This document shows, in pieces, positions 16,134 through 24,974 of a DNA stretch of 46,049 nucleotides (the first letter of the stretch is position 1; every line of letters begins with the position of its first letter). A model generated the notes under the pieces. That model was not told where the DNA came from. It did not search any database and worked only from the letters and a program-made list of their open reading frames with translations. The stretch is taken from assembly GCA_902597725.1 (NCBI GenBank), contig CACJYQ010000008.1, positions 1 to 46,049 of the forward strand, in the 5' to 3' direction. Source of the stretch: an uncultured Pelagibacteraceae bacterium (GTDB taxonomy: Bacteria; Pseudomonadota; Alphaproteobacteria; Pelagibacterales; Pelagibacteraceae). The position numbers were made by a program, and so were the translations under genes.

Positions 16134-18512
16134 TTATTGAATGCTCGCTTGAGATTTATCGTCTTTTTTAGACATATCAACCTCAACCCACTCTGTCTTC
16201 TTAAGCTCTTTAGTTAGGGCAATTTTTAAAACCTCATCAGCAAACTCAACTGGAGTAATTTTTATCTCATCAATAATCTTTTTTGGCATATCTACCAGGT
16301 CTTTTTCATTTTCTTTTGGAATTAAAACCTCTTTTATACCTGCTCTATGTGCCGCTAATAGCTTTTCTTTTAACCCACCAATAGGTAATACCTGGCCAGT
16401 CAATGTTACTTCGCCTGTCATAGCCACATCTCTTTTTACCGGAATATTTGTAATTGATGAAACTATTGATGTAACCATTCCTATTCCAGCAGATGGGCCA
16501 TCTTTTGGCGTCGCTCCTTCAGGAACATGAATATGAAAATCTTTTTTCTCAAATAATGGAGGAATAATTCCATACTCTAAACATTTTGATCTTACAAATG
16601 ATTTTGCAGCTTTAACCGACTCTTGCATGACGTCACCGAGCTTTCCGGTAATTTGCATACGGCCTTTACCTGGCATTGTTACTGTCTCTATTTTTAAAAT
16701 CTCACCACCGTACTCAGTCCAAGCTAATCCTGTTACAATACCTACTCTATTTTCAGACTCTAACTCACCTGATTTAAATTTAGGAACTCCCAAAAAGTCT
16801 GGTAGATTTTTTGTGTTAACACTAACTTCTTTTTCTTCTCCAGAGACAACCTTTTTAACTACTTTTCTTGCAATTTTAGAAATTTCTCTCTCAAGATTTC
16901 TTACTCCGGACTCCTTTGTGTAACTTCTAATTACTTCTTTTATAATATCATCACCCAAGTTCATTTCTTTTTCCTTCACACCATTATCTTTTATCTGTTT
17001 TGGAAGAAGATATTTGTTTGCAATATTTATTTTTTCATCTTCTGTGTAGCCTGCTAATCTAATAACTTCCATTCTATCTAATAACGGAGGTAAAATATTT
17101 AATGTATTAGCTGTAGTCACAAACATTACATCAGATAAATCATAATCAACTTCTAGATAGTGATCATTAAAAGTCGTATTTTGTTCTGGGTCTAAAGCCT
17201 CTAGTAAAGCTGAAGAGGGATCTCCTCTATAATCATTTCCAACTTTATCAATCTCGTCTAAAAGTATCAGTGGATTTTTAGTTCCAGCTTTTTTCATCAT
17301 TTGAATGATTTTACCCGGTAAAGAACCAATATAAGTTCTTCTGTGACCTCTAATTTCTGCCTCATCTCTCATTCCACCTACCGACATTCTTACAAACTCT
17401 CTGTTTGTTGCTTTAGCAATTGATTTTCCTAAAGATGTTTTTCCAACACCAGGCGGTCCTACTAAGCACAAAATAGGGCCTTTAATCTTATCCATTCTTT
17501 TTTGAACTGCTAAAAATTCAATAATTCTTTCTTTAACTTTTTCTAAACCAAAATGATCTTTATCTAAAACTTCAAGTGCTTTTTTTAAATCTATGACAAC
17601 ATCACTTTTTTTATGCCAGGGTAAATCTATCATCCAATCTAAGTAATTTCTCACCACAGTGGCTTCTGCTGACATTGGACTCATATTCTTTAATTTTTTT
17701 AATTCTTGAAGACATTTTTTCTCAACATCTTTTGGCATTTTAGATTTAAGGATTGCTTTATTTAAACTTGTATTTTCGTCTTTGCCATCCTCTATTTCAC
17801 CTAACTCTTTTTGGATAGCTTTTAATTGTTCATTTAAATAATACTCTCGTTGAGTTTTTTCCATTTGAGTTTTGACTCTTCCTCTAATTCTTTTTTCAAC
17901 TCCAATAATACTTGTTTCATTTTCCATTATCTTTATGATTGCATTTAATCTTTTCTTTACATCTATGGTCTCAAAGATTTGTTGTTTTTCTGAAATTGTT
18001 GCTGTGATGTGTGAAGCAATGTTATCTGCAATCTGAGACGGATCCTTCAATTGTTTAATCGTATTAATAGTCTCGCTTGAAACTTTTTTATTTATAGAAG
18101 TTAATTTTTCCATTCTTCTGATTGCTGTAACAGCTAATGGGTACAAATCTTCATCGCCGTCGATCACATCATTGTGAGGTGTAAAGTCACAAGTTATAAA
18201 CTTTTCTTTATCTTTAAAATCAATAATTTTTACTCTACGAACACCCTCAACTAAAACTTTTACTGTTCCATCTGGGAGTTTTAAAAGTTGTAAAATACTA
18301 CCTTCACATCCATACATAAATATATCTGTTTTCTTAGGATCATCGATTTCAGAATTTTTTTGAGTTACTAAAATAATTTTTTTTTCTTTTTTCATCACCT
18401 CATTTAAAGCAGAGATTGACTTATCTCTTCCAACAAAAAGTGGAATTACCATGCTAGGAAAAACCACAATATCTCTAAGTGGTAATAATGGTGAAGAGGT
18501 TTTTACGTCCAT
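16134..18512 (-). CDS. lon: ATP-dependent protease Lon
   Basis: A 792 aa cytoplasmic AAA+ serine protease. It has the N-terminal substrate-binding LON domain (PLLPLRDIVVFPSMVIPLFVG at residues 9-29) and then a Walker A GPPGVGKTSLGKS near residue 350. A Walker B LILLDEIDK follows. The C-terminal protease domain has PKDGPSAGIGM with the catalytic Ser, and the catalytic Lys in GGLKEKLLAAHRAG. The length is standard. It ends the tig-clpP-clpX-lon cluster, 60 nt downstream of clpX, the usual order in alphaproteobacteria. It degrades misfolded and regulatory proteins. The identification is secure. Confidence 0.98.
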   Translation of the reverse strand: MDVKTSSPLLPLRDIVVFPSMVIPLFVGRDKSISALNEVMKKEKKIILVTQKNSEIDDPKKTDIFMYGCEGSILQLLKLPDGTVKVLVEGVRRVKIIDFKDKEKFITCDFTPHNDVIDGDEDLYPLAVTAIRRMEKLTSINKKVSSETINTIKQLKDPSQIADNIASHITATISEKQQIFETIDVKKRLNAIIKIMENETSIIGVEKRIRGRVKTQMEKTQREYYLNEQLKAIQKELGEIEDGKDENTSLNKAILKSKMPKDVEKKCLQELKKLKNMSPMSAEATVVRNYLDWMIDLPWHKKSDVVIDLKKALEVLDKDHFGLEKVKERIIEFLAVQKRMDKIKGPILCLVGPPGVGKTSLGKSIAKATNREFVRMSVGGMRDEAEIRGHRRTYIGSLPGKIIQMMKKAGTKNPLILLDEIDKVGNDYRGDPSSALLEALDPEQNTTFNDHYLEVDYDLSDVMFVTTANTLNILPPLLDRMEVIRLAGYTEDEKINIANKYLLPKQIKDNGVKEKEMNLGDDIIKEVIRSYTKESGVRNLEREISKIARKVVKKVVSGEEKEVSVNTKNLPDFLGVPKFKSGELESENRVGIVTGLAWTEYGGEILKIETVTMPGKGRMQITGKLGDVMQESVKAAKSFVRSKCLEYGIIPPLFEKKDFHIHVPEGATPKDGPSAGIGMVTSIVSSITNIPVKRDVAMTGEVTLTGQVLPIGGLKEKLLAAHRAGIKEVLIPKENEKDLVDMPKKIIDEIKITPVEFADEVLKIALTKELKKTEWVEVDMSKKDDKSQASIQ

Positions 18513-18572
18513 AAAATCAATATGGATATTAAAATTATTTTTGCAATACCTTTTTACAAGTTATTAGGGTTA

Positions 18573-19841
18573 TTAAGCCGCTGTTGTCTTAGTTGTTTTG
18601 GATTTACCATCCTTTTTTGAGTGAACAATAATAGGCTGCGACAAACCTTTAGCCGCTGATGAATCGACTATTACCTCTTCAATATTTTCTTGACTTGGTA
18701 AATCATACATAGTTTTAAGAAGTATATTTTCTAAAATAGATCTTAAGCCTCTTGCTCCTGTTTTTTTGCTAATTGCTTTAATTGCAATTTCTTTAAGTGC
18801 AGAGTCTTTAAATATTAATTTTGCACCATCTAGTTTAAATAGCTCTTGATATTGTTTTGTTAAAGAATTTTTTGGTTCTTGTAATATCTTGATTAAAGAT
18901 TTTTCATCTAAATCTTCTAGAGTGGCAATCATAGGTAATCTTCCAATAAACTCGGGTATTAATCCATATTTAAGCAAATCCTCAGGCTCTAGGTTCTTCA
19001 TCCACTCACCAGTCTTTTTATCTTGTATATTCTTAACATCTGCTCCAAAACCAATAGATGTTCCTTTATCTCTCTGAGAAATAATTTTATCAAGTCCCGC
19101 AAATGCTCCACCACAAATAAATAAAATATTTGTAGTATCAACTTGTAAGAATTCTTGTTGGGGGTGTTTTCTACCACCTTGAGGAGGTACACTTGCAATT
19201 GTCCCTTCCATTATCTTTAATAAAGCTTGTTGAACACCTTCACCAGAAACGTCTCTTGTAATAGATGGATTTTCAGATTTTCTACTAATCTTATCAACTT
19301 CATCAATGTACACAATTCCCCTTTGGGCTTTTTCAACATTATAATCTGCTGCTTGTAACAATTTTAAAATAATATTTTCTACATCCTCTCCTACGTAACC
19401 TGCTTCAGTTAAAGTTGTTGCATCAGCCATTGTAAATGGAACATCTAAAATTCTAGCCAGCGTTTGTGCTAATAATGTTTTTCCACATCCAGTTGGACCA
19501 ACCAAGAGTATATTAGATTTTGCAAGCTCTACATTTTTACTTGTTTTATTTTCATAATTTAATCTTTTGTAGTGATTGTGAACAGCTACTGATAAAACTT
19601 TTTTTGCATGAGATTGTCCAATCACATAATCATCTAAGACCGTACAAATCTCTTTTGGTGATGGTAAACCATCTTGATGTTTTACAAATGTATCTTTGCT
19701 CTCTTCTTTTATAATATCCATACAAAGTTCAACACACTCATCACAAATAAAGACAGTTGGACCTGCAATTAATTTTCTCACTTCGTGTTGGCTTTTGCCG
19801 CAGAAAGAGCAATAAAGAATATTTTTATTATTTGTGTTCAT
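18573..19841 (-). CDS. clpX: ATP-dependent Clp protease ATP-binding subunit ClpX
   Basis: A 422 aa AAA+ unfoldase that feeds substrates to ClpP. The N-terminal zinc-binding domain is complete (CSFCGKS and ICDECVELC, residues 12-42). Walker A is [12 protein letters not shown] near residue 117 and Walker B is [10 protein letters not shown]. An IGF loop for ClpP docking is present as SIGFGADV. The C-terminal tail is lysine- and threonine-rich. It lies 87 nt downstream of clpP. The identification is secure. Confidence 0.98.
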   Translation of the reverse strand: MNTNNKNILYCSFCGKSQHEVRKLIAGPTVFICDECVELCMDIIKEESKDTFVKHQDGLPSPKEICTVLDDYVIGQSHAKKVLSVAVHNHYKRLNYENKTSKNVELAKSNILLVGPTGCGKTLLAQTLARILDVPFTMADATTLTEAGYVGEDVENIILKLLQAADYNVEKAQRGIVYIDEVDKISRKSENPSITRDVSGEGVQQALLKIMEGTIASVPPQGGRKHPQQEFLQVDTTNILFICGGAFAGLDKIISQRDKGTSIGFGADVKNIQDKKTGEWMKNLEPEDLLKYGLIPEFIGRLPMIATLEDLDEKSLIKILQEPKNSLTKQYQELFKLDGAKLIFKDSALKEIAIKAISKKTGARGLRSILENILLKTMYDLPSQENIEEVIVDSSAAKGLSQPIIVHSKKDGKSKTTKTTAA

Positions 19842-19928
19842 AAAATTTTAAACGAATCAATAAATCTACTTTATTATAAATGACTCCTATTAATCAAGTT
19901 TTGGATTTCGTAAACTATATGTGGTGTT

Positions 19929-20540
19929 CTAAGATCTTTTCTCTACTACAGAATCTATAAGTCCAAAAGATTTGGCAGCGTCCGCAGTCATAAAATTATC
20001 TCTTTCTAAAGCAGTTTTAATTTCATCCACAGATTTGCCGGTATGTTTAGAATATATTTCATTCAATCTTTTTTTTAATGATAATACTTCATTGGCATGA
20101 ATTTCGATATCAGTAGCCTGTCCTTGAAATCCCGCAGATGGTTGATGAACCATAATTCTTGAATTTGGAAGTGAAAATCTTTTTCCTTTTGTTCCTGCCG
20201 ACAATAAAAAAGATCCCATCGAAGCTGCTTGTCCAATACATAAAGTTGAAATATCTGGTTTTACATATTGCATTGTATCGTAAATACCTAAGCCTGCAGT
20301 AACAAGTCCACCAGGACTATTAATATATAAAAAAATTTCTTTTTTAGGATCTTCTGCTTCTAGAAATAATAATTGAGCTGTAATTAATGAAGCTACATTG
20401 TCATTAATTTGACCTGTCAAAAAAATAATTCTTTCTTTTAACAGTCTTGAATAAATATCATAGGCTCTTTCACCTTTGTTCGATTGCTCAACAACCATAG
20501 GTATTAAATTACTCATATGTTCTGACATTTTATTATTCAT
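19929..20540 (-). CDS. clpP: ATP-dependent Clp protease proteolytic subunit ClpP
   Basis: A 203 aa serine peptidase that forms the barrel of ClpXP. The catalytic Ser is in [11 protein letters not shown] (near residue 103), the His in [10 protein letters not shown] (near residue 128), and the Asp lies further on. The Met at codon 5 (position 20528) is an alternative start giving [15 protein letters not shown], closer to many homologues. The first ATG is kept here. It lies 33 nt downstream of tig. Confidence 0.98.
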   Translation of the reverse strand: MNNKMSEHMSNLIPMVVEQSNKGERAYDIYSRLLKERIIFLTGQINDNVASLITAQLLFLEAEDPKKEIFLYINSPGGLVTAGLGIYDTMQYVKPDISTLCIGQAASMGSFLLSAGTKGKRFSLPNSRIMVHQPSAGFQGQATDIEIHANEVLSLKKRLNEIYSKHTGKSVDEIKTALERDNFMTADAAKSFGLIDSVVEKRS

Positions 20541-20573
20541 AAAGTTGATTCGTATTACTTATACAACTTGAGA

Positions 20574-21986
20574 TTACTTTTTGCTAACTTTTTTTGTTTT
20601 TTTTGCAGGAGGCTTCGTTTTTGAAGTAGTTTTTTTTACATCTTTTTTTTTAGTCTCAACTGTTTTCTTTGATGATTGTTTTTTTTCATCATCTTGATTT
20701 TGAGACTGTTTTAATATTTTTTCAGCTTCTTCCTTTGAAACCTCTTTTTTATTAGATTTAGCTTTTTGTTTTACAAGATTTAAAATTTTTTCTTCATAAA
20801 CTGTTCCTCTTAAGCTAGCAAGGGCTGATTGATTCTTTTGATAAAAATCCATTACCATTTTTTCTTGACCTGGCATCATTCTTATTTGTTTTTGAACTTC
20901 AGCCTGTAATTCTTGTTCTGATACTTTTATCTGATTTTGCTCACCGAATTCGTTTAATATTAAACCAACTTTAATTCTTTTTTTCGCTATCTCTTCAAAA
21001 TTATCTTTACTTTTTTTCTTATCTTCGTCTGTCATTCCTTGAGAGAGAATCTTAACTTCTTCATCAACTAAATTTTGTGGGATTTCATCAATTTTAAATT
21101 TTTCTAATTCTTTAAGAATTTGGTTTTTCGACAATCTATCTAATGAATTTTTATATTCATCATTAATTTGTTTTGAAATAAGAGTTTTCAAATCTTTTAA
21201 GTCTTTTGCCCCAAGATTTTTTGCAAATTGATCATCAATTTTTACTTCATCTGAAATTTTTACCGATAATATCTTACAATTAAATTTTGCTTTTTTATTT
21301 ACTAAGTCTTTTTCAGGAAAGTTTTCAGGCAAAGTAGCTTCAACAATTTTTTGATCATCTTTTTTAACTCCAATTAATTGTTTATCAAAACCTTTTAAAA
21401 ATAAATCTTTACCTAAAGTTAATTGTGTATTTTTTCCTTCCCCTCCTTTAAATGATTTTTCATCAACAGTTGCTGTATAATCAAATGTTACTAGATCTCC
21501 CTCTTTTGCTTTGGTTTCAGGTGGAGCATCTTTGAAGCTCGGTGTATTTTTAGCTATCTCTTTAATTCTTTTTTCGGATTCACCCTCGTCAATTTTAACT
21601 GTGTATTCATCAAATTTAATATTTTCTATAGATTTTAATTCAACTTTAGGAAGCTCTGTGACGGAAATTATATATTCTAGATCTTTATCTTCACCATAAG
21701 TTTTGAGATCCAATTTTGGTTGTCCTGCTGGTTTTATTTTGTTTTCTTCTAAAGCCTTTGTAGTTGTGTCTTTTAAAACTTTGTCTAAAACTTCACTAAA
21801 TACTGCTTTACCAAACTGTCTTTTTAAAACTTCTACTGGAACTTTTCCTGGTCTAAACCCTTTTAAATTTACAGTACCTTTAATTTCCTCATATTTTTCA
21901 TCCATATAAGAATTCATTGTTTTTTTATCAATGAAAACTTTTATATCTTTATTAAGACCTTTTTTATTTTCTACTGTGACCTTCAT
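20574..21986 (-). CDS. tig: Trigger factor (ribosome-associated chaperone)
   Basis: A 470 aa chaperone that binds nascent chains at the ribosome exit tunnel. The ribosome-binding motif GFRPGKVP is at about residues 44-51. The middle FKBP-like prolyl isomerase domain (about residues 150-245) and the helical C-terminal arms follow. The last 60 or so residues form a low-complexity Lys/Thr/Ser-rich tail not found in short trigger factors. The start codon is only 10 nt from the 3' end of tRNA-Leu, so after tRNA processing the mRNA would be almost leaderless. It is first of the tig-clpP-clpX-lon set. Confidence 0.96.
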   Translation of the reverse strand: MKVTVENKKGLNKDIKVFIDKKTMNSYMDEKYEEIKGTVNLKGFRPGKVPVEVLKRQFGKAVFSEVLDKVLKDTTTKALEENKIKPAGQPKLDLKTYGEDKDLEYIISVTELPKVELKSIENIKFDEYTVKIDEGESEKRIKEIAKNTPSFKDAPPETKAKEGDLVTFDYTATVDEKSFKGGEGKNTQLTLGKDLFLKGFDKQLIGVKKDDQKIVEATLPENFPEKDLVNKKAKFNCKILSVKISDEVKIDDQFAKNLGAKDLKDLKTLISKQINDEYKNSLDRLSKNQILKELEKFKIDEIPQNLVDEEVKILSQGMTDEDKKKSKDNFEEIAKKRIKVGLILNEFGEQNQIKVSEQELQAEVQKQIRMMPGQEKMVMDFYQKNQSALASLRGTVYEEKILNLVKQKAKSNKKEVSKEEAEKILKQSQNQDDEKKQSSKKTVETKKKDVKKTTSKTKPPAKKTKKVSKK

Positions 21987-21996
21987 AATAAATTAA

Positions 21997-22081
21997 TGGT
22001 AGGGCGAAAAGGACTCGAACCTTCACAGATTGCTCTATCGGTTCCTAAGACCGACGCGTCTACCAATTCCGCCATCGCCCC
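21997..22081 (-). tRNA. tRNA-Leu (anticodon TAG), CCA encoded
   Basis: The minus strand gives an 85 nt class II tRNA with a long variable arm. Acceptor GGGGCGA pairs with TCGCCCT (first pair G-U), followed by discriminator A and an encoded CCA. The anticodon loop CTTAGGA gives TAG. The D arm is TGGCGGAATTGGTAGACGC-like, as in leucine tRNAs. It is followed after 10 nt by the tig start codon. Confidence 0.95.
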
Positions 22082-22096
22082 ACAAATTCAAGAGGT

Positions 22097-22125
22097 TTTA
22101 TATATGATTGAAACTATTTGTCCAA
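22097..22125 (-). promoter_or_regulatory. Probable promoter of tRNA-Leu-tig
   Basis: On the minus strand TTGGAC (22125-22120) is followed after 17 nt by TATAAA (22102-22097). Initiation would fall about 10 nt before the tRNA. Both boxes are near consensus and the spacing is ideal. No separate promoter is possible in the 10 nt between the tRNA and tig, so this one probably serves both. Confidence 0.6.
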
Positions 22126-22170
22126 CGACAATTATTGTAAATTATATAATTTTTACTCTATAATATTATT

Positions 22171-22422
22171 ATGGTTATTTCTCCATGTATAAGTATTTGT
22201 AAAACTGATCCAAAAACTGGTTATTGTTATGGGTGTGGAAGAACCAACGAAGAAAAAAAAACCTGGAAAATAGAGACTACAACTGACGATTGGAAAAATG
22301 AAAATCTTGAAATTATTCAGAAAAGATTAACTGGTTGGCAATTAGAGAGTTTTAAAGAGTCCTATACTTATAAAATTGAAAATGGTATCTCTCTTTTCAA
22401 AAAAAAATTATTAGATGAGTAA
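22171..22422 (+). CDS. DUF1289 family small cysteine-motif protein
   Basis: An 83 aa protein of the DUF1289 family, recognised by its N-terminal SPCISICKTDP and YCYGCGRTNEE, which place four cysteines at positions 6, 10, 19 and 22. The spacing suggests a metal or Fe-S site. Function is not established. A TATAAT box at 22159-22164 lies just 6 nt before the ATG, so the transcript may be leaderless. It overlaps the next small gene by 8 nt. Confidence 0.85.
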   Translation: MVISPCISICKTDPKTGYCYGCGRTNEEKKTWKIETTTDDWKNENLEIIQKRLTGWQLESFKESYTYKIENGISLFKKKLLDE

Positions 22423-22588
22423 AACTACAATTGTAATTATTGTATATGTTCTAGGTCTTATTTTTGGAGCATTATTCCTTGATTTATGGAGTGCTGACAC
22501 TAATATTATTAAAGGATTAATAGGACTTGGTTGGACAGCTTTACTTTTAATTGGCTTATTTTTTGCTGAAAAAAATGAAAGAAATTAG
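22415..22588 (+). CDS. Small two-helix membrane protein, function unknown
   Basis: A 57 aa reading frame (MSKTTIVIIVYVLGLIFGAL...) whose ATG overlaps the DUF1289 stop region by 8 nt. Two hydrophobic segments (residues 4-23 and 34-51) are separated by a short polar loop with Trp, Asp and Asn. The C-terminus AEKNERN is charged. Overlap with genes on both sides in the same direction suggests a real three-gene operon. No family is recognised. Confidence 0.6.
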   Translation: MSKTTIVIIVYVLGLIFGALFLDLWSADTNIIKGLIGLGWTALLLIGLFFAEKNERN

Positions 22589-22997
22589 ATTTTTAATTTC
22601 TCTTTTATTTATAATTCTTCCCTTCCAACATCTTAAATCAGAAATAATCATTATGAGTAAATGTGATGATAAACAAGATGAATTTTTAAAAAATGAGTAC
22701 ATCTTAAATCTAGACGAATTAATCATGACTAGAAATTATGTTTATAAGGAAAAAACATATCAAAAATATCGACTAACTGATTTAAGTACTAAAAAATCAA
22801 ACTCTTATGTTCAAAATATTTATGAAGAAAATGGTAAAATACTCACTCATAAACATGGATATCCTCAATTTTATACTCAAATTCTTTTTGAAAAAGACAA
22901 ACAAGAGATTTTCATGAAAACTGTTCTTAATGATGAAGAAGGAATATCAAAAATTTCCTCTTGTAAAAAAATTGAGAAATTTAAAAAAGAAAGTTAA
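22575..22997 (+). CDS. Hypothetical exported protein
   Basis: A 140 aa protein with a clear signal peptide (MKEIRFLISLLFIILPFQHLKSE) and a polar mature domain with two Cys (SKCDDK and SSCKKIEKF) that may form a disulfide. The frame can extend to a TTG at 22551. The ATG at 22575 is preferred because it starts exactly at a signal peptide and overlaps the previous gene by 14 nt. The fold and function are not recognised. The stop overlaps that of a tiny convergent gene. Confidence 0.7.
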   Translation: MKEIRFLISLLFIILPFQHLKSEIIIMSKCDDKQDEFLKNEYILNLDELIMTRNYVYKEKTYQKYRLTDLSTKKSNSYVQNIYEENGKILTHKHGYPQFYTQILFEKDKQEIFMKTVLNDEEGISKISSCKKIEKFKKES

Positions 22998-23119
22998 CTT
23001 TTTTTATTTTTCTTGGAGGAATTTTTTTTTCTATTTCCAAATCTATTATTAGTAATGTTGCTTCTATGTTTGGCGTAAGCTTGTTTTTGGGCTTGTTTCA
23101 TTGCTCGTTTTGATGACAT
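22994..23119 (-). CDS. Small very basic protein, hypothetical
   Basis: A 41 aa reading frame with a composition dominated by Lys, Arg, Asn, Ser and Gln (it begins MSSKRAMKQAQKQAYAKHRS). It fills the gap between a convergent hypothetical gene (4 nt overlap) and the histidine phosphatase gene downstream (5 nt gap at 23120-23123, same strand upstream end). Such a tail-like basic peptide could bind RNA or DNA. No homologue is recognised and it may be chance. Confidence 0.4.
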   Translation of the reverse strand: MSSKRAMKQAQKQAYAKHRSNITNNRFGNRKKNSSKKNKKS

Positions 23120-23123
23120 AATA

Positions 23124-23681
23124 TTAAAAATCTATTTCTATACTACCAATTTTATTAAAATTCTTATCTGCAATAACTATTTCGCCCGATGAAGGAGCAT
23201 AATCTAAAGCCTCAGATATTACCACATAATGTGTCACAAAAACTAAATTTTCATTACCTTTGAATTTTTTAATATAATTTTTTAAATCCAACATTTGTTT
23301 ATTTTTATTATTAGCAAACTTTTCACTAAAAAAGGAATTTAAAAAATCTTTTGTTTCAAAATTTATAAAGGCTAATTTAGCAGTCTCTTTACAACGACAC
23401 CATTCACTTGAAAAAACTTTGAAAATTGGAACATTATTTTCTGTAAAAAAATTTCCAATCTTTTTTGCTTGGTTTCTTCCCTCTACACTCAAATTTCTTT
23501 GAGTATCACAGTTATTAATATCAAAATTTTCAGGATCTCCGCCACCTGGTGCATATGCGTGCCTAATAAATATAAGTTTACCACCTTTATTAAGTTTTAT
23601 GGATAATTCTTGATTTAAATCTGCTTTAATCGTTGAAGGTAAAGTTATAAAAATAATGAGAAAAAATTTTATAAGTTTCAT
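23124..23681 (-). CDS. Exported histidine phosphatase superfamily protein
   Basis: A 185 aa protein with a signal peptide (MKLIKFFLIIFITLPSTIKA) and the histidine phosphatase core. The nucleophile motif is LIFIRHAYAPGGG near residue 40. An Arg/Glu region follows (SSEWCRCKETAKLAF, near residue 95), and the second catalytic His is in LVFVTHYVVIS near residue 150. It probably removes phosphate from a periplasmic substrate. The start is 2 nt from the divergent uracil-DNA glycosylase start, so promoters must lie inside the genes. Confidence 0.85.
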   Translation of the reverse strand: MKLIKFFLIIFITLPSTIKADLNQELSIKLNKGGKLIFIRHAYAPGGGDPENFDINNCDTQRNLSVEGRNQAKKIGNFFTENNVPIFKVFSSEWCRCKETAKLAFINFETKDFLNSFFSEKFANNKNKQMLDLKNYIKKFKGNENLVFVTHYVVISEALDYAPSSGEIVIADKNFNKIGSIEIDF

Positions 23682-23683
23682 TA

Positions 23684-24364
23684 ATGACTATTAAATTAAA
23701 AAAAATAAATAATACAATTATTAAATGTAAAAAATGTCCAAGGCTTGTTAGTTTTATTAAAAAAATTTCAATACAAAAAAGAAGACAAAATAAGAATGAA
23801 AAATACTGGGGAAAACCAGTCCCAGGCTTTGGTGATAAAAAAGCAAAATTGATGATCTTAGGTCTTGCTCCTGCAGCTCATGGTGGAACAAGAACTGGAA
23901 GGGCATTCACAGGAGATAAATCAGGGAATTTTTTATTTAAAAGTTTATTTTTAACAGGAATTTCTAATCAAGATTTTTCAGAAAAAGCAAATGATAATTT
24001 AAAATTACATAATACTTACATAACTAATATTCTTAAATGTGTTCCTCCAGGCGATAAACCAGAAAGTAATGAATTAAATCGCTGTTCAAATTATTTTGAA
24101 AATGAAATTAAAAATTTAAAAAATCTTAAAGTAATCGTAACTCTTGGAAAGGTTGCATTTGATAATTGTTTAAAAATTTATAAAAAAAAGTTTACGTTTC
24201 GTAAAAAATACGAATTTAGACACGGAAACAAATATTTATTACCAGATAATAAAGTTCTAATTGCTTGTTATCATCCAAGTCCAAGAAATGTAAATACAAA
24301 ATTAGTTACGACTTCTATGATTAACAAATTACTTATTAAAGCAAAGAAAATAGCTATGATTTAA
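23684..24364 (+). CDS. Uracil-DNA glycosylase, family 5 (UDGb type, Fe-S)
   Basis: A 226 aa DNA repair enzyme that removes uracil and related deaminated bases. Motif A is GLAPAAHGGTRTGRAFTGD, with the Ala-Pro-Ala form and the GxRTGRxFTGD continuation typical of family 5 rather than family 4. The second motif HPSPRN is near the C-terminus. Four cysteines (KCKKCPRL near residue 15, LKCVPP, NRCSNYF) are placed as the 4Fe-4S ligands of this family. It is divergent from the histidine phosphatase gene with a 2 nt gap and overlaps ybgC at the 3' end by 11 nt. Confidence 0.88.
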   Translation: MTIKLKKINNTIIKCKKCPRLVSFIKKISIQKRRQNKNEKYWGKPVPGFGDKKAKLMILGLAPAAHGGTRTGRAFTGDKSGNFLFKSLFLTGISNQDFSEKANDNLKLHNTYITNILKCVPPGDKPESNELNRCSNYFENEIKNLKNLKVIVTLGKVAFDNCLKIYKKKFTFRKKYEFRHGNKYLLPDNKVLIACYHPSPRNVNTKLVTTSMINKLLIKAKKIAMI

Positions 24365-24776
24365 TAGTATCACAAAAATAAGGTTTAAATTTTGAGTAAA
24401 TTTCATCGGGTATTTTTACTGGTTTACCTAAACCATTAACAAAAACTAAATGAACTTGTGCCTCAACTATAATGTCATCACCTTTGGTTATTATTTGATT
24501 CATAAAAAAAGATGTTTTGGTGATAGATTTGACAAAAGATCTTATAGTTAGTTCATCCTCAAGACTTGCTGGTTTTTTATATTCAATGTTGCAAGCTTTT
24601 ACTATGATTAATGAACCAAAATCTTTTTTCACTTTTTGATTACTGTACCCAATTGAATGGAGAGCTTCTGTTCTAGCTCTCTCTAAAAACTTTAAATAAT
24701 TAGCATAATAAACAACACCTCCAGCGTCAGTATCCTCATAATAAACTTTTAAAGTGTGAAAAAAATTTTCATGCAT
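24354..24776 (-). CDS. ybgC: Acyl-CoA thioesterase of the YbgC/4-hydroxybenzoyl-CoA family
   Basis: A 140 aa single hot-dog domain protein. The catalytic Asp is in VYYEDTDAGGVVYYANYLKF (about residues 11-30), followed by LERARTEAL, the YbgC signature. Homologues hydrolyse short acyl-CoA or acyl-ACP and are often encoded with the Tol-Pal envelope system. No tol or pal gene is present in this window. It overlaps the glycosylase gene convergently by 11 nt. Confidence 0.88.
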   Translation of the reverse strand: MHENFFHTLKVYYEDTDAGGVVYYANYLKFLERARTEALHSIGYSNQKVKKDFGSLIIVKACNIEYKKPASLEDELTIRSFVKSITKTSFFMNQIITKGDDIIVEAQVHLVFVNGLGKPVKIPDEIYSKFKPYFCDTIKS

Positions 24777-24833
24777 AATAAAATTATACCAAAAAAGTAA
24801 ACTATTTAATAGAAACTAAGGTATAAGTATTTA

Positions 24834-24974
24834 ATGAATATATTTGTAATCTGGTTGGTGATGGTTACCGCGTGGAACTTTGGATATCCACAAGCTAGTC
24901 CTTTGGAGGATGTAATTGTAGCTGTTGTTCTATCATTATTTAATATTTATTTAAAAAAATATCTCAAATTCTAA
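24834..24974 (+). CDS. Small membrane protein, function unknown
   Basis: A 46 aa frame (MNIFVIWLVMVTAWNFGYPQ...). It has one hydrophobic N-terminal stretch, a short acidic turn (SPLEDV) and a second hydrophobic stretch, ending in basic residues (LKKYLKF). It occupies the gap between ybgC and the convergent DUF3047 gene, ending 1 nt from the latter's stop. Codon use looks like the neighbours. Not recognised. Confidence 0.5.
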   Translation: MNIFVIWLVMVTAWNFGYPQASPLEDVIVAVVLSLFNIYLKKYLKF

